Of a stretch of DNA of 64,000 nt, positions 12,866-26,045 are shown in pieces. The translations under genes and the position numbers were made by a program. Every line of letters begins with the position of its first letter. The first letter of the stretch is position 1. This DNA comes from Anoplopoma fimbria (lineage: Eukaryota; Chordata; Actinopteri; Perciformes; Anoplopomatidae), in NCBI RefSeq assembly GCF_027596085.1, contig NC_072456.1, forward strand, positions 18,613,218-18,677,217. Reading direction: 5' to 3'. The notes beneath the pieces are model-generated. The model searched no databases. It was not told the DNA's origin and saw only the letters and a program-made list of their open reading frames with translations.

Positions 12866-15219
12866 TATGCTGCTTTAACAATGTTTAACCGACCATTAGG
12901 CGTCTCGCTCTTGGAGAAAGTGAGGAAAACAGACACTTAATGCCAGTCTGGAGTGGAAGGAGTGTCCCAGAGTGGCACAGCTGATACTGTAGCCTCCATC
13001 TGGGAGAAAACACTGGAGGGACTCGTGCCAAGACGGAGTGAAACGGGACAGAGAGATGAAGAGCGTGTGTGCTTCGTTTATGGGCCTGCACCAAGCATTC
13101 CTAATTCACTTACAGTTAAAGAGTGCCCATATTGAATCATGCCTTGCTGTTAAATGACAGCGTAATGAATGGAAGTCATTTTACAATACCGCTGTGGCCA
13201 CAGGACCTCCCCCTCCAGGGACTTGTCTGTCAGAGGCTAGGTAACAGCGAGTGATTTGTTGACTGGAGGGGTGGGGGGGGGGGGCGTTGAACGTTAACAT
13301 GACGTCAGTATTCCATCCATGCCATACCTAACATGCTCCGGCCCCGTACGGAAAAACTAACAGAGGAGGGCAGTGATCTAAAGTCTTTGGGAATCTGCGA
13401 AGGGTTTCTGTGGAAAAACAAACAGTAGACGGAGCGGATATTTGCTCACAATCATAATCCAACAACTAAACATCCATCCATAACACGTTGACAGAACTTT
13501 GCTGCTTCATATGTAATGATAACAAGTCTGCAAGAAGTGGAAGGCAGTAACGAAAACAGATTTTTGCTAAGATTTATAACGCATTTTATTGGCTCTAAAT
13601 CATATCCAGCTACGTAGATGGATTATCTAATTAATGCCAACCCAGGGGGCGTCATTTAAAAATAATAAAATAGACCTGAATGCTTCAAAGGTTTTAATGT
13701 TTTGCCATAACTGATACTTACAGCTCTACTCAATAATTTGCTTTTTCCCCAGTACATATACACACTATGTGCAACTACGATGGAAACCACACCACTGCTT
13801 TTACTCAAACGAAAACTTGGAAGGTATATCTAGGATCTCTGTTTAAGAGCTAAAGGCATCCATATTTCAGTGACGATGTTGAGTTTTATGTATTATATTA
13901 TTTAGCTAAATATGGTCTCAACCTGCAACTGAATTCACATGAACTGTAATCTGCCAAGCAGTTCGGGGAAAATCTAATTTGCTTTTTGATGACCCGCTCT
14001 AGGACTTTTGTCTTTGCTAATGATTTCCAAAAGTGTAAATTGCATTGCATTACAGCTGTTTTAGGAAAACACTGTTCATTTCTGTTAATCGACCTATTAA
14101 AAATCAGTTTGTGAATGTTGAAGAAGTTGATTGGTCCAGTATAAAGTAGCTCAATTGATTTGCATTACATGTTTTTAAAGAGTGAACAAAAACTGAGCTC
14201 CAGAGATGTATTCTGGCGTGTACCAGGCCGTTAGTGGGTTTGTTATTATATGTATCACTGCCAAGGAAAGCCACCGCTCAATAGATAAATCTCCCAAAAC
14301 GCAGAAACAAACCAGTTAATACAAATCAATTAACAGTTAATAAAATAAAAACTCCCAATAAAAATCATACAAGCATACATTCTGTAATTAAATGATCACA
14401 TTCACTGCTTGGCCAGTGGTTTTTGTGGGGCATGGACAGATTCTCTCCCCGTCTGGTTTCATGACTACAGTGGGTGAGATGGCGAGGCGGTGGACGGAGC
14501 AGTGCAGTGGGCACATGAAGGAATGGTGGAGGGAGGCTGCTTTGTGAACCCTCTTTCTGTTATGCAGGTGGTCTCCGTCTCTTCCCCGTCTACCGTAACG
14601 TTTGTGAAATGCATTGAAGACTGTGTGCAGTACGGTACACGTTGTGAAAGCAGAAGAGGTGTGAGGAGAGTGAGGAGGTAAGTAACACTGCAGATTTACA
14701 GTCTTGAGCCAGACTTCTGCCGATGTCTGTGATCGGTGTGCACTGAACATGCAAGACTGACCTGTGAATCACAAGTGGCCTTATGGATCAATTACAAACA
14801 CTTTGTTATTGCAGTGAGTCTGGGAGAGTAGTAAAACTGAACTCTGATCAGTTATTGGCAGATTGAGATTCAGTGAGTTACTCCCACTTAGTACAGGACA
14901 CAAGCTGATTGGCTGAAGGACCTGAAATGGTTACAGGTGTTAAGACTAAGTTTTTGATAATGTATGCTTTGTATACAGTGGACACTGCTGTGTGGGTCGA
15001 GAGACGGAAAAAGAATCCATGCTTATATCGCCACTGGCAACATAATAAAAATACACAGAAGCACCTCAATAATAGGCCACTATAGACTAAGACAACTATG
15101 CATTAAAAATGCATAAATGTGAGTTAAATGCAGTGAATGTAGAAGTGTAGGGCACTACCAGTACAGCTAGTGCAGTCACCTGTCACCATAGTAACCCATC
15201 TCAGGCTAGTTCATCAGGA

Positions 15220-15220
15220 C

Positions 15221-15283
<63 letters not shown>

Positions 15284-15327
15284 CAACTGAACACATTACA
15301 CATACAAACATGAGTGCTCATAAAAGG

Positions 15328-15372
<45 letters not shown>
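15220..15372. repeat. Poly-C plus two (CA)n arrays
   Basis: About 18 C residues (15220-15237) run straight into a CA array that ends near 15281. After a unique 50-bp stretch, a second CA array follows at 15332-15372. This is a compound simple repeat in insr intron 1. Confidence 0.93.
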
Positions 15373-15375
<3 letters not shown>

Positions 15376-15526
15376 GCTGCAAACACAACACAATCAGAAA
15401 GGTCCATGTGACCGGGCGTTCACGATGAGCAGGTGTACACGTTAAGCATCACTTAGGCCCAGCTGGAGCGAGCATGCATAAGAGAGGAGAAAGCTAAAAA
15501 CAAAACAAAAAACGGGTGGGAGAGAT

Positions 15527-15560
<34 letters not shown>

Positions 15561-16321
15561 GTGTCAAATGGATTGTGTTCACACCTTTAAGAGGTTTGAA
15601 AGAGGAGGTTTTCCCACCCCGTACAGAGATGGATTAGCAGGTGTGTGTGTGTGTGTGTGGGGGGGGCGACAGGTCCGCAGGCTGTGCGCATCTGCAGTGT
15701 GAAAGAAAAACAAATCAGTGGATGAGAGTGAACCCTCTTACCCCTGAGTGTAAAAGCAAACGAAGGGAGGGAGGGAGAACGAGGGATGGATGTGGGAGGA
15801 GATGGAGCTCCGGCGTAAAGTGGGAGAGAGACACACAGCTGAGACAGAAGAGGCCTGGATACGGGAAGACGAGGAGGGAGTAGAAGTTGTTGTGGTTCAA
15901 ATAACTTCTGCTGATTTAATCATTTCACTGATCAAATCTGCTGCATTTTTCTCACCCAGAATGTACCACAAATGCATAAATCCTATCCTGTGGCTGATGA
16001 AGGAATGATGATTGAAAGTTTAGGGAGAAAACATACAAAAAGTTAAGTTTAATTTGGACCTCTTACTTTTTGTCTTACATGCATTTTTCATAACTTTGAA
16101 AGGAAAATGCGCTTTGCTAAAGCTTGAATCTATCCATTCCTCTGCTCAATGACAGTTATCAACATTATGATCATGTGTGTGTTGTGGTTATCAACTGCCA
16201 AGAGGCCCACTGCTCTGTGTGTCAAATTACCACTTTTCAGTCATATGACAGTCCTAAAAATCAATTTAACCCATCAGGTTTAGGTACACAGCCACTCCAG
16301 CCCAACACACTCATATACACG

Positions 16322-16323
<2 letters not shown>

Positions 16324-16372
<49 letters not shown>
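16324..16372. repeat. (AC)n microsatellite
   Basis: An AC dinucleotide run of about 49 bp in insr intron 1. Confidence 0.93.
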
Positions 16373-16373
<1 letters not shown>

Positions 16374-17487
16374 CCCAATGCACTTATATGCTTGGAGACA
16401 TGATAAGAGATACAAAAAGGGGGTCGCTGCACAAAGTTATGCACATACAGTGCTTTATAAAGAATTAGACTGCTTATTAAATGGTATAACTTTGTCTGAG
16501 ATCCAAACAAAATTAAAAGAAAATACTTTATTTCTTAGGAAATTAGTAAAATGGACTAATTGGTTTTGTTCAAATGGCAGAATAAACCCATATTAAATAG
16601 AAATCTAAATTAATTCACAGACAGAACTAAGCCTGGCACAGTTGGTACACATTACCGTTTTTAATTTGAACTTTATTATATTCATAAATGTCGTATTTTA
16701 TTATGTCAGAGTATAGAAATAATTAAAACTAAAAGTGTAGCTAAAAAAACTCAAGGGGTGTTCAAAATTTACTGCACATGCAGTCTTATAAAGATTAAAC
16801 TCTCGGTTGCATCGTTTCCACATCCTTGTTACGCTTCATATTTTCTTGTCCTACATATGTGTATCGTCAGTGGGGTCAGAGAGTCAGAAACTGCTAGAAG
16901 ATCAGTGTCCGACGGACAAAGATGGACACGTTAACTGCTGCGACTGTAACCCTCAAATTACAGGATGGTTTTCTAAACTGTAACCACCCGAGCCCAGATA
17001 CAGAATCCCATGTGATACAAACAGTCAGCCTTCCTTCTCAAACGAACTCAGATAAATCTGGAAACAGTGTTTTAAATGTCAGAAGTTTTCTGTCTACACA
17101 ATTGCTTACATAAAAAGTCTGCCGTCCACTGACCTGCCAAAACAAAAGAAAAACACTTCTATCTCTGGTAGGCGCCGGCCAACTGAGCCAGCAGTTTTAC
17201 ATCTTTCGTACAAAAAACATTTCCCCTGTTTTTGAACAGTTGTTTACAAAAGCATAGTCAACAACGAACTGCAGGGAGTCATTCCGGTGTAGACAATGAA
17301 AATGTATTCAAATGTTCCTTATCATAATCAAATTGAGAGACATTCAACCTTATCAGTTTTGGATGCCACCTTCGCCCCCCCCAAAATATTTTAAACACAT
17401 TTTGAATGGTCAAAACTCCCGGGTAACAGTGGACGCAGAGCCAATGTGAAGACACAAAAAGATGGACTTTCAACTTCACTCACATTA

Positions 17488-17513
17488 GGACATGGACATG
17501 GACATGGACATGG
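17488..17513. repeat. Short GGACAT hexanucleotide repeat
   Basis: Four tandem copies of a GGACAT unit. A CCCT tetranucleotide run follows further on near 17729-17755, and a T-run near 17861-17881. All are simple repeats in insr intron 1. Confidence 0.85.
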
Positions 17514-20500
17514 CGTCGGCCAGTGTCGGGTCCTGCCTGCAAAAGGGCCCTCCGAAAGATCCCCTTTGCTGATCCTCACATTACAGCGCCAGCTCAACTC
17601 GGATTTTACTGTGTGAAGTCACCAACGGTTAAAATAGGGCAGATCCAAACAGCAACAAGGACTATCAAATCAGATTGTTGCAGCATGGCGTAACAGTGCT
17701 CTGTGTTTGTGTTCCCCGCATCCCAGTCCTCCCTCCCTCCCTCCCTCCCTCCCCCCTGAAACTCAACCACATTTCTGTGCAGTGAGCAGATGTTTACAAA
17801 AACAGTACTCTGTCTAGGAATGGGAGTCAGGGAAAAGGGCATCAGTTAAGCTACGCTTTTCTTTTTTTTTTTTTTTTTTTTAAAAGGGGAGAAACAGTCC
17901 AAGACTAATGCATATTTCCGCCTCACATGATACTGGGATGGATATGACGGATTCCTTCAATCAGTGTAGTCAAAGACACTGAGTAGCTTGAATCAATTCA
18001 TTCATTTATTTTCTCAATCAATTTGGCAATGACAAAGTTACCACAATATGAATGAATACACTATAGGTTTTCTCCGTAGCTATAGACATGAGGCTTACTG
18101 AGATATTCAATACAAAGAAACTGAGTAAAAGTATAAGTATCTGATAAAATATTCTTGTTGTTAAACTTTGAATATAGTGGATGCTATTACTTTTCTATGT
18201 TTGTTTGTAGACTAAAGTCAGATATGAGGTAACATGTGGCCAAATGATCTGATTTAAAGCTATCAACACCAGACATTACAGCCTTCAGAAAGCCTTGGCT
18301 GGTATACTTCTCCTTTAGTGGGCTATTCAAAGCATGTTGAGAACACTATACGTAAATAACTATTTTATCTACTTTCCAAAAAGATTAATTCAAATAATCC
18401 TTTCAGCCTTTTCAGTCGATTATAAAATGAAAACAATGTTAACGGCGCCTTGAAGCGTCTGTCGAAAGCCGACAAAACTGAACACACAAGCAAACACAGT
18501 AGAGTGTATTTACTTGTCGGCTGATAAAACAGTGAATTGTGGGGGTAAAAAAGGTCAGGTTGTGTTTTTCGTCCTACGATTGCGTTGTTGGTAAAGACAG
18601 CAAGGGAAAACACACACACACACACACACATACACACACAAGAGTTCTGAGAAGTTGTAAGGGATACTTGGAAGGATAAGAGCAGAGGAGGAAGCACTTA
18701 GGAAAGGCACCCCAACAGTTCATTTCCTTTAGAAGTACATATTGCCTTCCTGGCCAACATTCAAAACGCAGCACACACAGCTGGTGGAGTCCTCAGTTCA
18801 TGACCCCCATTGTCTGCAGGCTCTGTGAACGTGGACTACCCAAACGTACAATGGCAATCTGCATTCGGCGGCACAGCTGCACTGTGAAAGCCACCATTCT
18901 GCATGTAGCCCATCAAACATCCATTAAAGGCTGTTCTAATGGAGAGGCGTGGGAACAATATGCAACAGAAAACGACAACAATACAACAATAGTAAATGAC
19001 TTTGGACTAATTCTGAAATGTAATGTGTGTTTGAAATGTACAAACATTAAAATGTTCATCATATGGATTCAATGCTATGTTAAGACATTGTTATTAGCGA
19101 CAGGTGTTTATATATCTTGATTCTTCTTAATCTTACTACAAGTTGTGTTGTGCGAAACCCTCAACATCTCCAAAAAGCATTAATATGCTTCAAGTAATTA
19201 TCTGTCGTTAAGATTATTGTGGAAGAAAATCTAACTATTTAAGTGTCGTACTGTGGCCATAGAAAATTCTTGTTTCTGATTCATCAGCAGGACAAATCAA
19301 GCATAATCCTGGTGAATAATTAAACCACTAGAGATAATCTTATCCATTTTATTATGAGGATATGTTTGCTTCTCTTGTTTTCTGTTATAGTAAACACAAT
19401 CTTTGGGTTTTGGACAGTTGGTTGGACAGAACAAACAATTTAACGACATTTGTCATCCAGAGAGCTCTGTCAAGATTAGTTCTCAAACTTTAAAATGACT
19501 CACTTAGTAAATATAGTCATCACGTTTAATTTTTAGAAACACTCGTCACAACCAGTACAATTCCTTGGAATCGACTATTGATTCCTCTTATTCATGCTTT
19601 CTGACAGTTAGGCATGTACAATGACCTGACATACGCAAACTGTCAACGGTCATAAACATGAAGGATTGCACCATATTTTTCCCCTGATCATGACACATTG
19701 TGAAAATGAATCCGTGTTGAAATTGGCAGGAGGAGAGCTAGTTAATGTTAGCTGTCACCTGCCGCTGGGCAACACAGTCCTGCTAGGCTAAATAACAGAG
19801 CTAACAGCTAACGTTAACAGAAGTTGCACTGAGTTACATTATGATGCCTTCAGGCTCTTTTCAGTAAAAATTTGTATTGTGCATGGTAAGGTATAACGTC
19901 ATCAGGATGTGTGCAAATGCAATCTTGCAAAAAGTTGTTTGTGGCGAGAAACTTAAATAAAAACACTTGTTTGAAGGAGACGTTTTCACAGCAATATAAA
20001 ATAGAGAGCTCTATAAGCAGCTAATAATACATAATTAAGTCTACTAATGCCAGGGTCTTTAAATCAAGAAAATGTTAATAAAGACACACTCATTTAAAGT
20101 GTGTTTTTATGCAAATATCCACTACAGATGTCTAAAAACTAAGTACAGTACAGTACTGTGTACAGGAAGCCATGGTGTTATTGTGTCAAAACGAAAGGTG
20201 TCAAGCAAAACTAACTTTACTTTAGGTTAAACTGACTTCAACTAACCTTCCAGAAAACAAATGATTATTCAAACACAGACTCCATTTTCTTCTGTGTTCA
20301 CTGGCCATTGTATCAGCACAATACAGCCCTCTGAGGTCTCCTTAAATGAAGTAATGGATTCAGTAGAGGGATGGCTACTCTGCTTTACATTGTGACTTTC
20401 TTTGCCTCAAACATAAACACTAATTTTCGTTACAACACACGTCATGCAATTTGTCCATTTGATGATTCGGCTGTGTGGTGGGTCAAGGGGGGGCTCTCAG

Positions 20501-20592
20501 GGGCTAGTGCTAACATGTAGATCACTCTGGAGCCTGCCGCTCTGGTACACACTGTTCTCATGCATGACCACCTCCTCTGGACACACAAAAAC

Positions 20593-20595
<3 letters not shown>

Positions 20596-20649
<54 letters not shown>
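20596..20649. repeat. (CA)n microsatellite
   Basis: A CA dinucleotide run of about 54 bp in insr intron 1. A shorter CA cluster follows at about 20759-20778. Confidence 0.93.
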
Positions 20650-20653
<4 letters not shown>

Positions 20654-22689
20654 TCACAGAAAACATACATTGCCCGGAAGTAGGCAGGTCAGGAGCTGAG
20701 AGATGAGATCCTGCAGACAGCACAGGGTGGCCAGGGTGCATACAGATATAGACGTGTACACACCCACACACACACACAGGGACACATGCACAGGCACCTA
20801 CATGGTGGGCCACTTCAAACACATTCCACAGCATGAACAGCATTGTCGGGAAAATGCCACTGTGCACTCCAGTGAAGAGAGCCTGAGAATCCAAACGGGC
20901 TACAGACAAACTCACAAGGGACACCTCCAGTCGTCCTGATTTTCAAATCAACGTGTTCCTCCACCAGCAGAGTTGGAATAACAAACCATTCAACTGTAGT
21001 TCATGAATAAATGGGACTGCTTTGGACATTTAATTCACATGGTCAAGGTGGGAGATTCTTTAGGCTTTGCAGTCCGTGTGACTTACTCCATTTAAGAAGC
21101 ATACAGACGGGGGAAAGCATACGTAACAACACGCATGCACGTTACTCCTTTCCAACAGAGCTGTGCTTACAAGCCTGAGAGGAACAAGAAGGGGGCAAGG
21201 CTCCCAGTTGCACAACTTGTTTTTTCCGCGAGTTAGACCAGGAGACAGCTACTTACTTACAGAAAAACTGCAGATAACTATGACAAACTGAAGCAACCCT
21301 CCATATCACTTTCTGTAGAGAGCGTCCAGCAGATCCCAGCCCACAGCGTGGTTTACATATCAATATGGCTTCCTCTTTCCCATGACTGAGGATGTCAGGC
21401 AGCGTGTGGATTCAGAATTAAATATTTTAAGTATTTTTAGGCGTAAACATCTCAAGAGTGCCAAATATGGTCACTTCTCAGGAGAATTGAGAAAGTCAGG
21501 AACCAGAAACAGCCAATGACAAGGACCCCAACCCCAGAGAGAGAGAGAGAGAGAGAAGAAAGAGGAGGAAGGAGGGGTACCAGCAGCCCTGTCTCATAAG
21601 ACCCCCTTTCAGGGCCTCTGTTCTGTCTGCATACATGACCTGTGTAAAGTAGCCAGAACGTTTCCTTTGAACCTTGCCACTGGGAGCAACTTTTAAGTAG
21701 TGTAACTCAAAGTTTGAACAGCCTAAACCTTTCAATAACAAACAAATGAAACACAAGATGCAGCAAACACCAGTTTATTAATGGTTTCATTAGGATGACT
21801 TGTTCCCTAATTTTAGACTGGTGTAATAGCTATCTTGCTCGAACCACACGCACCAAGTCCGTGCCATGAAATACTCTGTGGACTTGTGCAACACATCAGC
21901 TAAAAAACACTGAACGCAAATCTCAAAAGCACAGATGTAGGTCAAAGGTTAAACCACTGATAAAACCCAGTCAAATGTTATTTAATTAATTCCAGTGAAC
22001 TTGTATTCCAGCTATTCTTTATTTACAATCAACGTGTTTAATTGAGGCTTTCTATCATTCGATCCGAGTCAGCACTAGTAAGTTACCACATGGTTAAAAT
22101 GAACTGTGTTTATCTACTTAAACAAGGTTGTTTTTCCTTCTCTCATTCAATTCTCTCCCACTGTCAATACCCCTTTCACAACATAACATGATCGACCCAT
22201 ACAATTGAGTCAATGATTATAGTATTTCTATAACACGGGTCAATCTGTTTCTCCTAACTTAAAAAAAAAGGTAAATATCATATTTATCCCATAGAGACCT
22301 TCCACTATAATACTGTGCATGATCTTGTTTACCAGTGAATTGATTAACTGATTTAAAGGCTTTTTATTCTTTCGATATATGAACGATTTAAAGCAACAGC
22401 AGACAACAACAAACGCAAAATATGATAAATGATCCCTCCGCTGAGGCTGTTTAAAGCGGGATCATTATCTCACGCACTGTTTATATGAACTCGCTGCGAT
22501 CTAAACTCTTAATTCATTGATACCAATAAAAACCAATAAACAGCACAGAGAGCAGATATCCCTCCGACGGGGATGACGCCCATACTATCGGTGCGATCCG
22601 TTAAGGAGCAACGTCGGCTAATCCAGCGCCTATAAAGAGACTTCTTAGCGTCGGCGGCTAATTTGTTTACGTTCAGGCTTGCAGCAGCA

Positions 22690-22694
22690 GTGTG

Positions 22695-22759
<65 letters not shown>

Positions 22760-22768
22760 GCGTGTGCG
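22690..22768. repeat. (GT)n microsatellite with CGTG variants
   Basis: A GT array of about 79 bp with some CGTGTG interruptions at both ends. It lies about 0.8 kb inside intron 1 from insr exon 1. The surrounding 22.6-22.9 kb is relatively CpG-rich. Confidence 0.92.
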
Positions 22769-23152
22769 CGTTGTTTTTGTTGCGTGTCTGTCGCCGTGAG
22801 AGGCCTCGCCGCGCACACAGGGCCGATCCTGCTGCTCCCAGTTTAGACTCGCTGCAGCGGACCACACTCGTCCAGTTACAGCGACTAATCTGGCCCTGGG
22901 GCTGGCTCATCCAGCACAGGCCGCTAAAGCAGCATGTACCTTTAAGAGACGGCCCGGGGGGGGAGGGAGGGAGGGGGGGGAGTACTCAATAATGGCACGC
23001 AGAAATATCAATTATTATTGCGCGGCTACGCATACGCAACAACTAAAAATGACTAGCAGCTTTAATTATACCCTATGTGAAACTGTACGCATGCGCCAGA
23101 TTGAAGGCGAGTGCCTCGTGACCAAAATAGCAATCTTAATTGATGGAATAAA

Positions 23153-23154
<2 letters not shown>

Positions 23155-23193
<39 letters not shown>

Positions 23194-23203
23194 GTAATAA
23201 TAA
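23155..23203. repeat. (AAT)n trinucleotide repeat
   Basis: About 16 AAT units with one AGT interruption, within intron 1 close to insr exon 1. The open frame through it reads poly-Asn and is an artefact. Confidence 0.93.
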
Positions 23204-23540
23204 GCGTGCTATTATAAACTGCATGATAATCCACAGGGAACTTAAGAGAGTTTGTTTGATAAGACACATTTACTATAATGTGCTTAGAATAGTCAAACAA
23301 TGTTCCTTTCGTAATAACACGTCTGTGTAGAGCTCCTTGGTTTGTTTATGTTGTCTTATGCTTAATGGCAGTTCATCCTCCTATAGAGACGATAATCAGA
23401 AGCACACATTTAGTTTGTCCTTTCTTCTCCCTGTGTAAACAAATGTCTTCATATATCAAATAAACAAGCACGTTGTAAAAACATATGTAATGACAGACAT
23501 GAAGCCACATTGCTAAGAAGAAGAAAAACAAAATACTTAC

Positions 23541-23634
23541 TTTCTCCGTTTATTAGTCCACACTGGCATATAATGCAGGTGCCGATGATAAAAAACACAA
23601 TTTGTGCTCGCAGCTTTAGTGTCCACCGTCTCAT
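23541..23634 (-). CDS. insr: Insulin receptor exon 1 (signal peptide)
   Basis: This is the first coding exon of insr, 31 codons plus one base. The ATG at 23634-23632 has an A at -3 (context CAAAATGAG). The encoded peptide starts MRRWTLKLRAQ, followed by a hydrophobic core, IVFFIIGTCIIC, then QCGLINGE. That is a typical signal peptide which targets the receptor to the ER. The exon ends at a consensus GTAAGT donor (23540-23535), in phase 1, matching the phase-1 acceptor of exon 2 about 21 kb away. The join gives [13 protein letters not shown], where vertebrate INSR has GEVC(P)GMDIRNN-type sequence. The signal peptide itself is poorly conserved in this family, so the call rests on phase, spacing and the conserved junction. 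Confidence 0.85.
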
Positions 23635-23679
23635 TTTGACTTGAAGATAAGTTGAGCTCACCTCTTCAAGCTTCTCCAA

Positions 23680-23680
<1 letters not shown>

Positions 23681-23713
<33 letters not shown>
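23681..23713 (-). repeat. Poly(A) on + strand, U33 tract upstream of the insr AUG
   Basis: Thirty-three consecutive A on the + strand. On the insr sense strand this is T33, ending 46 bases before the start codon. If transcription starts further upstream, the mature 5'UTR carries a long poly-U tract. Confidence 0.9.
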
Positions 23714-23714
<1 letters not shown>

Positions 23715-24360
23715 ACTCCAATGAGGGAGAAAAGTTTATATCAACAGGCGTTGGAATAACAAAAGCACTGAACAAATTCTTAAAAATGAAGGTCCAATAT
23801 AGCCAACAGAGTCACCGTTGCCCCCCGTGGACCGGGGGGGGTCATACATCGAGGAGCAGCTCCCCGGCAGAGAGTGCGGTGGAGGCGGTGTGAACCCTGG
23901 ACGAGAAACAACAACAGACCACTAAATAACGTGATCCTGGGCTCTGGCAACACACGTGCGAGTAAAGATCTTCATTTTCCATAAGTGAAGGCGCCAGTCC
24001 ACGTTCATGTGTTGTAATGTTGTCGCTCCACTTAATCAAGAAAGAAAATTGCTATTATTATTGTTATTATTATTATTATTATTTATATCCCATGCGCAAC
24101 GGGGGCTAGTGTGGAGCTCCCCGGAGGAGGTCCACTGGCCCCGGGATCATTGTCTCTGTAATGCACCGCTCCAATGAGGGAAGACCCAGTTTATAAAAAA
24201 AAAAAAAAAAAAAAAAAACAATCAGTAAGAAATATTTCAAAAACAGCCTCCTCTTCTGCTCCTCCAGCAGGACTGAGCTCCACTTATGGATCTCTCCAAA
24301 TGGAGAGCCAAGGGACGGGAGTTGGCTGGGTTTTGCGCTCTCTCCTCTGAAGTCCACAGG

Positions 24361-24415
<55 letters not shown>

Positions 24416-24442
24416 ATATTTATATATATAAATATATATATA
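24361..24442. repeat. (CT)n followed by (TA)n
   Basis: A CT run of about 19 bp leads into a TA array of about 60 bp with a few TTT/AAA interruptions. It lies upstream of insr exon 1. Confidence 0.92.
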
Positions 24443-25185
24443 AAATTATATTAGCCCTGTTTGCTTGTATCTTCTCAGAAGCTCACCCCCTTTTTTTCTA
24501 AAGACAGATGGGAGCACATCCCAGGAAACTCCTCTCCTCTCCTCTCCTCCTCCTCCTCCTCTCCGTCCAGCTACGTGCAGGAGAAACGTGCAGCTTCTCC
24601 CCACGACGACCTTCCTCTGAACTCCTTCACCCCCGCTGACCACCACGCCGCAAACGAATGAAAACACCCAGAAAACGACGCAAAACGGGAGAAAGGAAAA
24701 ACAAAAGACGGGGAGGCTCGCGAGGTAAACTGGCGCTCCTCTCTCCCCCAAAAAAATCTATTATGAAGGAAGCAAAACCATAATAATACAAAATAAAAAA
24801 ACACACAAACAGGCTCCGTTTAACCTGCACGCTGCTGTGAAGTGAGGAAAACTCTCCACCACGCCGCCCGTCTCTCTCTCTTTTTTTTTTTCTCTCTCCC
24901 TCAGATTATGGTTAGCTGGTGAGGGGGGGAGGGAGGAGGGGGAAGGTGGGAGAGAGACAGCTAACGATCGCGAGCTAATCCAAAACAAACGAGGTTTCAG
25001 CGTCCGCGAGAGAGTTGAGAATGAAAGAAAACACACGCGCGCGTATCAACAAAGTCCGCGTCCTTTCCCCGACGGTGAGGCAAACAAACGTAAAAAGACT
25101 TAAAAAGACGAGTCAAGTGTAAAAACTTGGATTCCCGTTCCGTTTAGCATTGCTCTCCCTCAGGTTCCCCCTCTTTCCGTTTCCG

Positions 25186-25219
<34 letters not shown>

Positions 25220-25237
25220 AGTCTCTCTCTCTCTCTC
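25186..25237. repeat. (CT)n with a GTGTGTGA interruption
   Basis: Two CT dinucleotide runs split by a short GT stretch, in the insr upstream region. Confidence 0.85.
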
Positions 25238-25571
25238 CACCAGTAAACAAGTCCTGCCAGTCACCTCAGCTGGGCCACACGTGGTCTGCGGGAAAACCCG
25301 GAGCGGATAAACCCGGTTACCCAGCGAGCCGGGGTGCGGATCTGGACTGTCTGTGCGAGCCGGCCGCTGCCGTTAGTGTCAAAACACCGGCGGTCTTTGT
25401 CGGAGGAGAGGAGGAGGAGGAGGAGGAGGTACACATCAACGCCTTGTTAGAAACGGGAAAACGAGAGATTTAATACATTTAAATATGTCGAGCAGAAATT
25501 CCCCTTTTCTTATATCACTTTGTTTGTGTGTGAGAATGGAAAATCACCTGCTAAATTGTGTGGTTTATACT

Positions 25572-25603
25572 CACCACAGTGGCTAGTTAGAGCCACTGTG
25601 GTG
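25572..25603. other. Perfect 13-bp inverted repeat with a 6-nt loop
   Basis: CACCACAGTGGCT (25572-25584) is followed by a 6-nt spacer and its exact reverse complement AGCCACTGTGGTG (25591-25603). It can form a cruciform, or a hairpin in RNA. It lies about 2 kb upstream of the insr start codon. No known terminator or microRNA is recognised. It could equally be the palindromic remnant of a small transposon. Confidence 0.85.
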
Positions 25604-25704
25604 GAAGTTTCAATTAATTTGATTTAGTTTGTAGCTTATTCTTTCAGAACAGATTTTGGAGAAAAAAAAATAACTGATACACAATAGCCCTGCAGTAATA
25701 ACCA

Positions 25705-26045
25705 TTGTAGGGATGCAGCCGACAAATATTATCATTATGATTAATCTCCTGATAATTTTCTCAATTCATTATGTTGTTTACAAAATATCACAAAATTCCC
25801 CTCCATGATTTTCAAAAAGACCAACAGTCTCAGAACACGAGGATTGTGAGTTTACTGTCATATAGTATGACAAAGAAAAGAAGATTATTTTCACAATTGA
25901 GAAACTGTAATTAAAGTTTGGTTGCTAAAATATCTTGAAAAATGAAAAAAAAAATGACTGAAAAAACTATTAATCAATTCAGCTATTAACATAGTTGCAG
26001 TTTAATTTCCTTATTTGATCGACTAATCTTCTTAGCAGTAATCAG
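25705..26045. repeat. Old dispersed teleost repeat (GATTAATC / CGACTAATC type)
   Basis: An AT-rich, degenerate element. It starts around GGGATGCAGCCGACAAATA and GATTAATC, carries an internal ACCAACAGTC ... GACAAAGAAAAG block, and ends near TTGATCGACTAATC. From memory this is the layout of a very common non-autonomous repeat in fish genomes. Part of the same internal block recurs in diverged form at about 39550-39690. No coding capacity is visible. Edges are approximate. Confidence 0.5.

Larger units (their letters stand above)
23635..25500 (-). promoter_or_regulatory. insr: insr upstream / 5'UTR / promoter region
   Basis: This is the sequence directly 5' of the insr start codon on the minus strand. 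It contains an A33 run (U33 in the transcript) at 23681-23713, an A24 run at 24195-24218, a CT/TA repeat at 24361-24442, GAG/CTC-rich tracts near 24531-24561 and 25405-25430, and locally raised CpG content around 24.6-25.4 kb. I see no clear TATA box or initiator that would fix the transcription start, so promoter and 5'UTR cannot be separated. The open frames here are low-complexity. Confidence 0.5.

Noticed and set aside
18800..19120. A 106-residue + strand open frame with several Cys
   Set aside because: No recognisable domain, no splice context and no compositional support; lies in insr intron 1.
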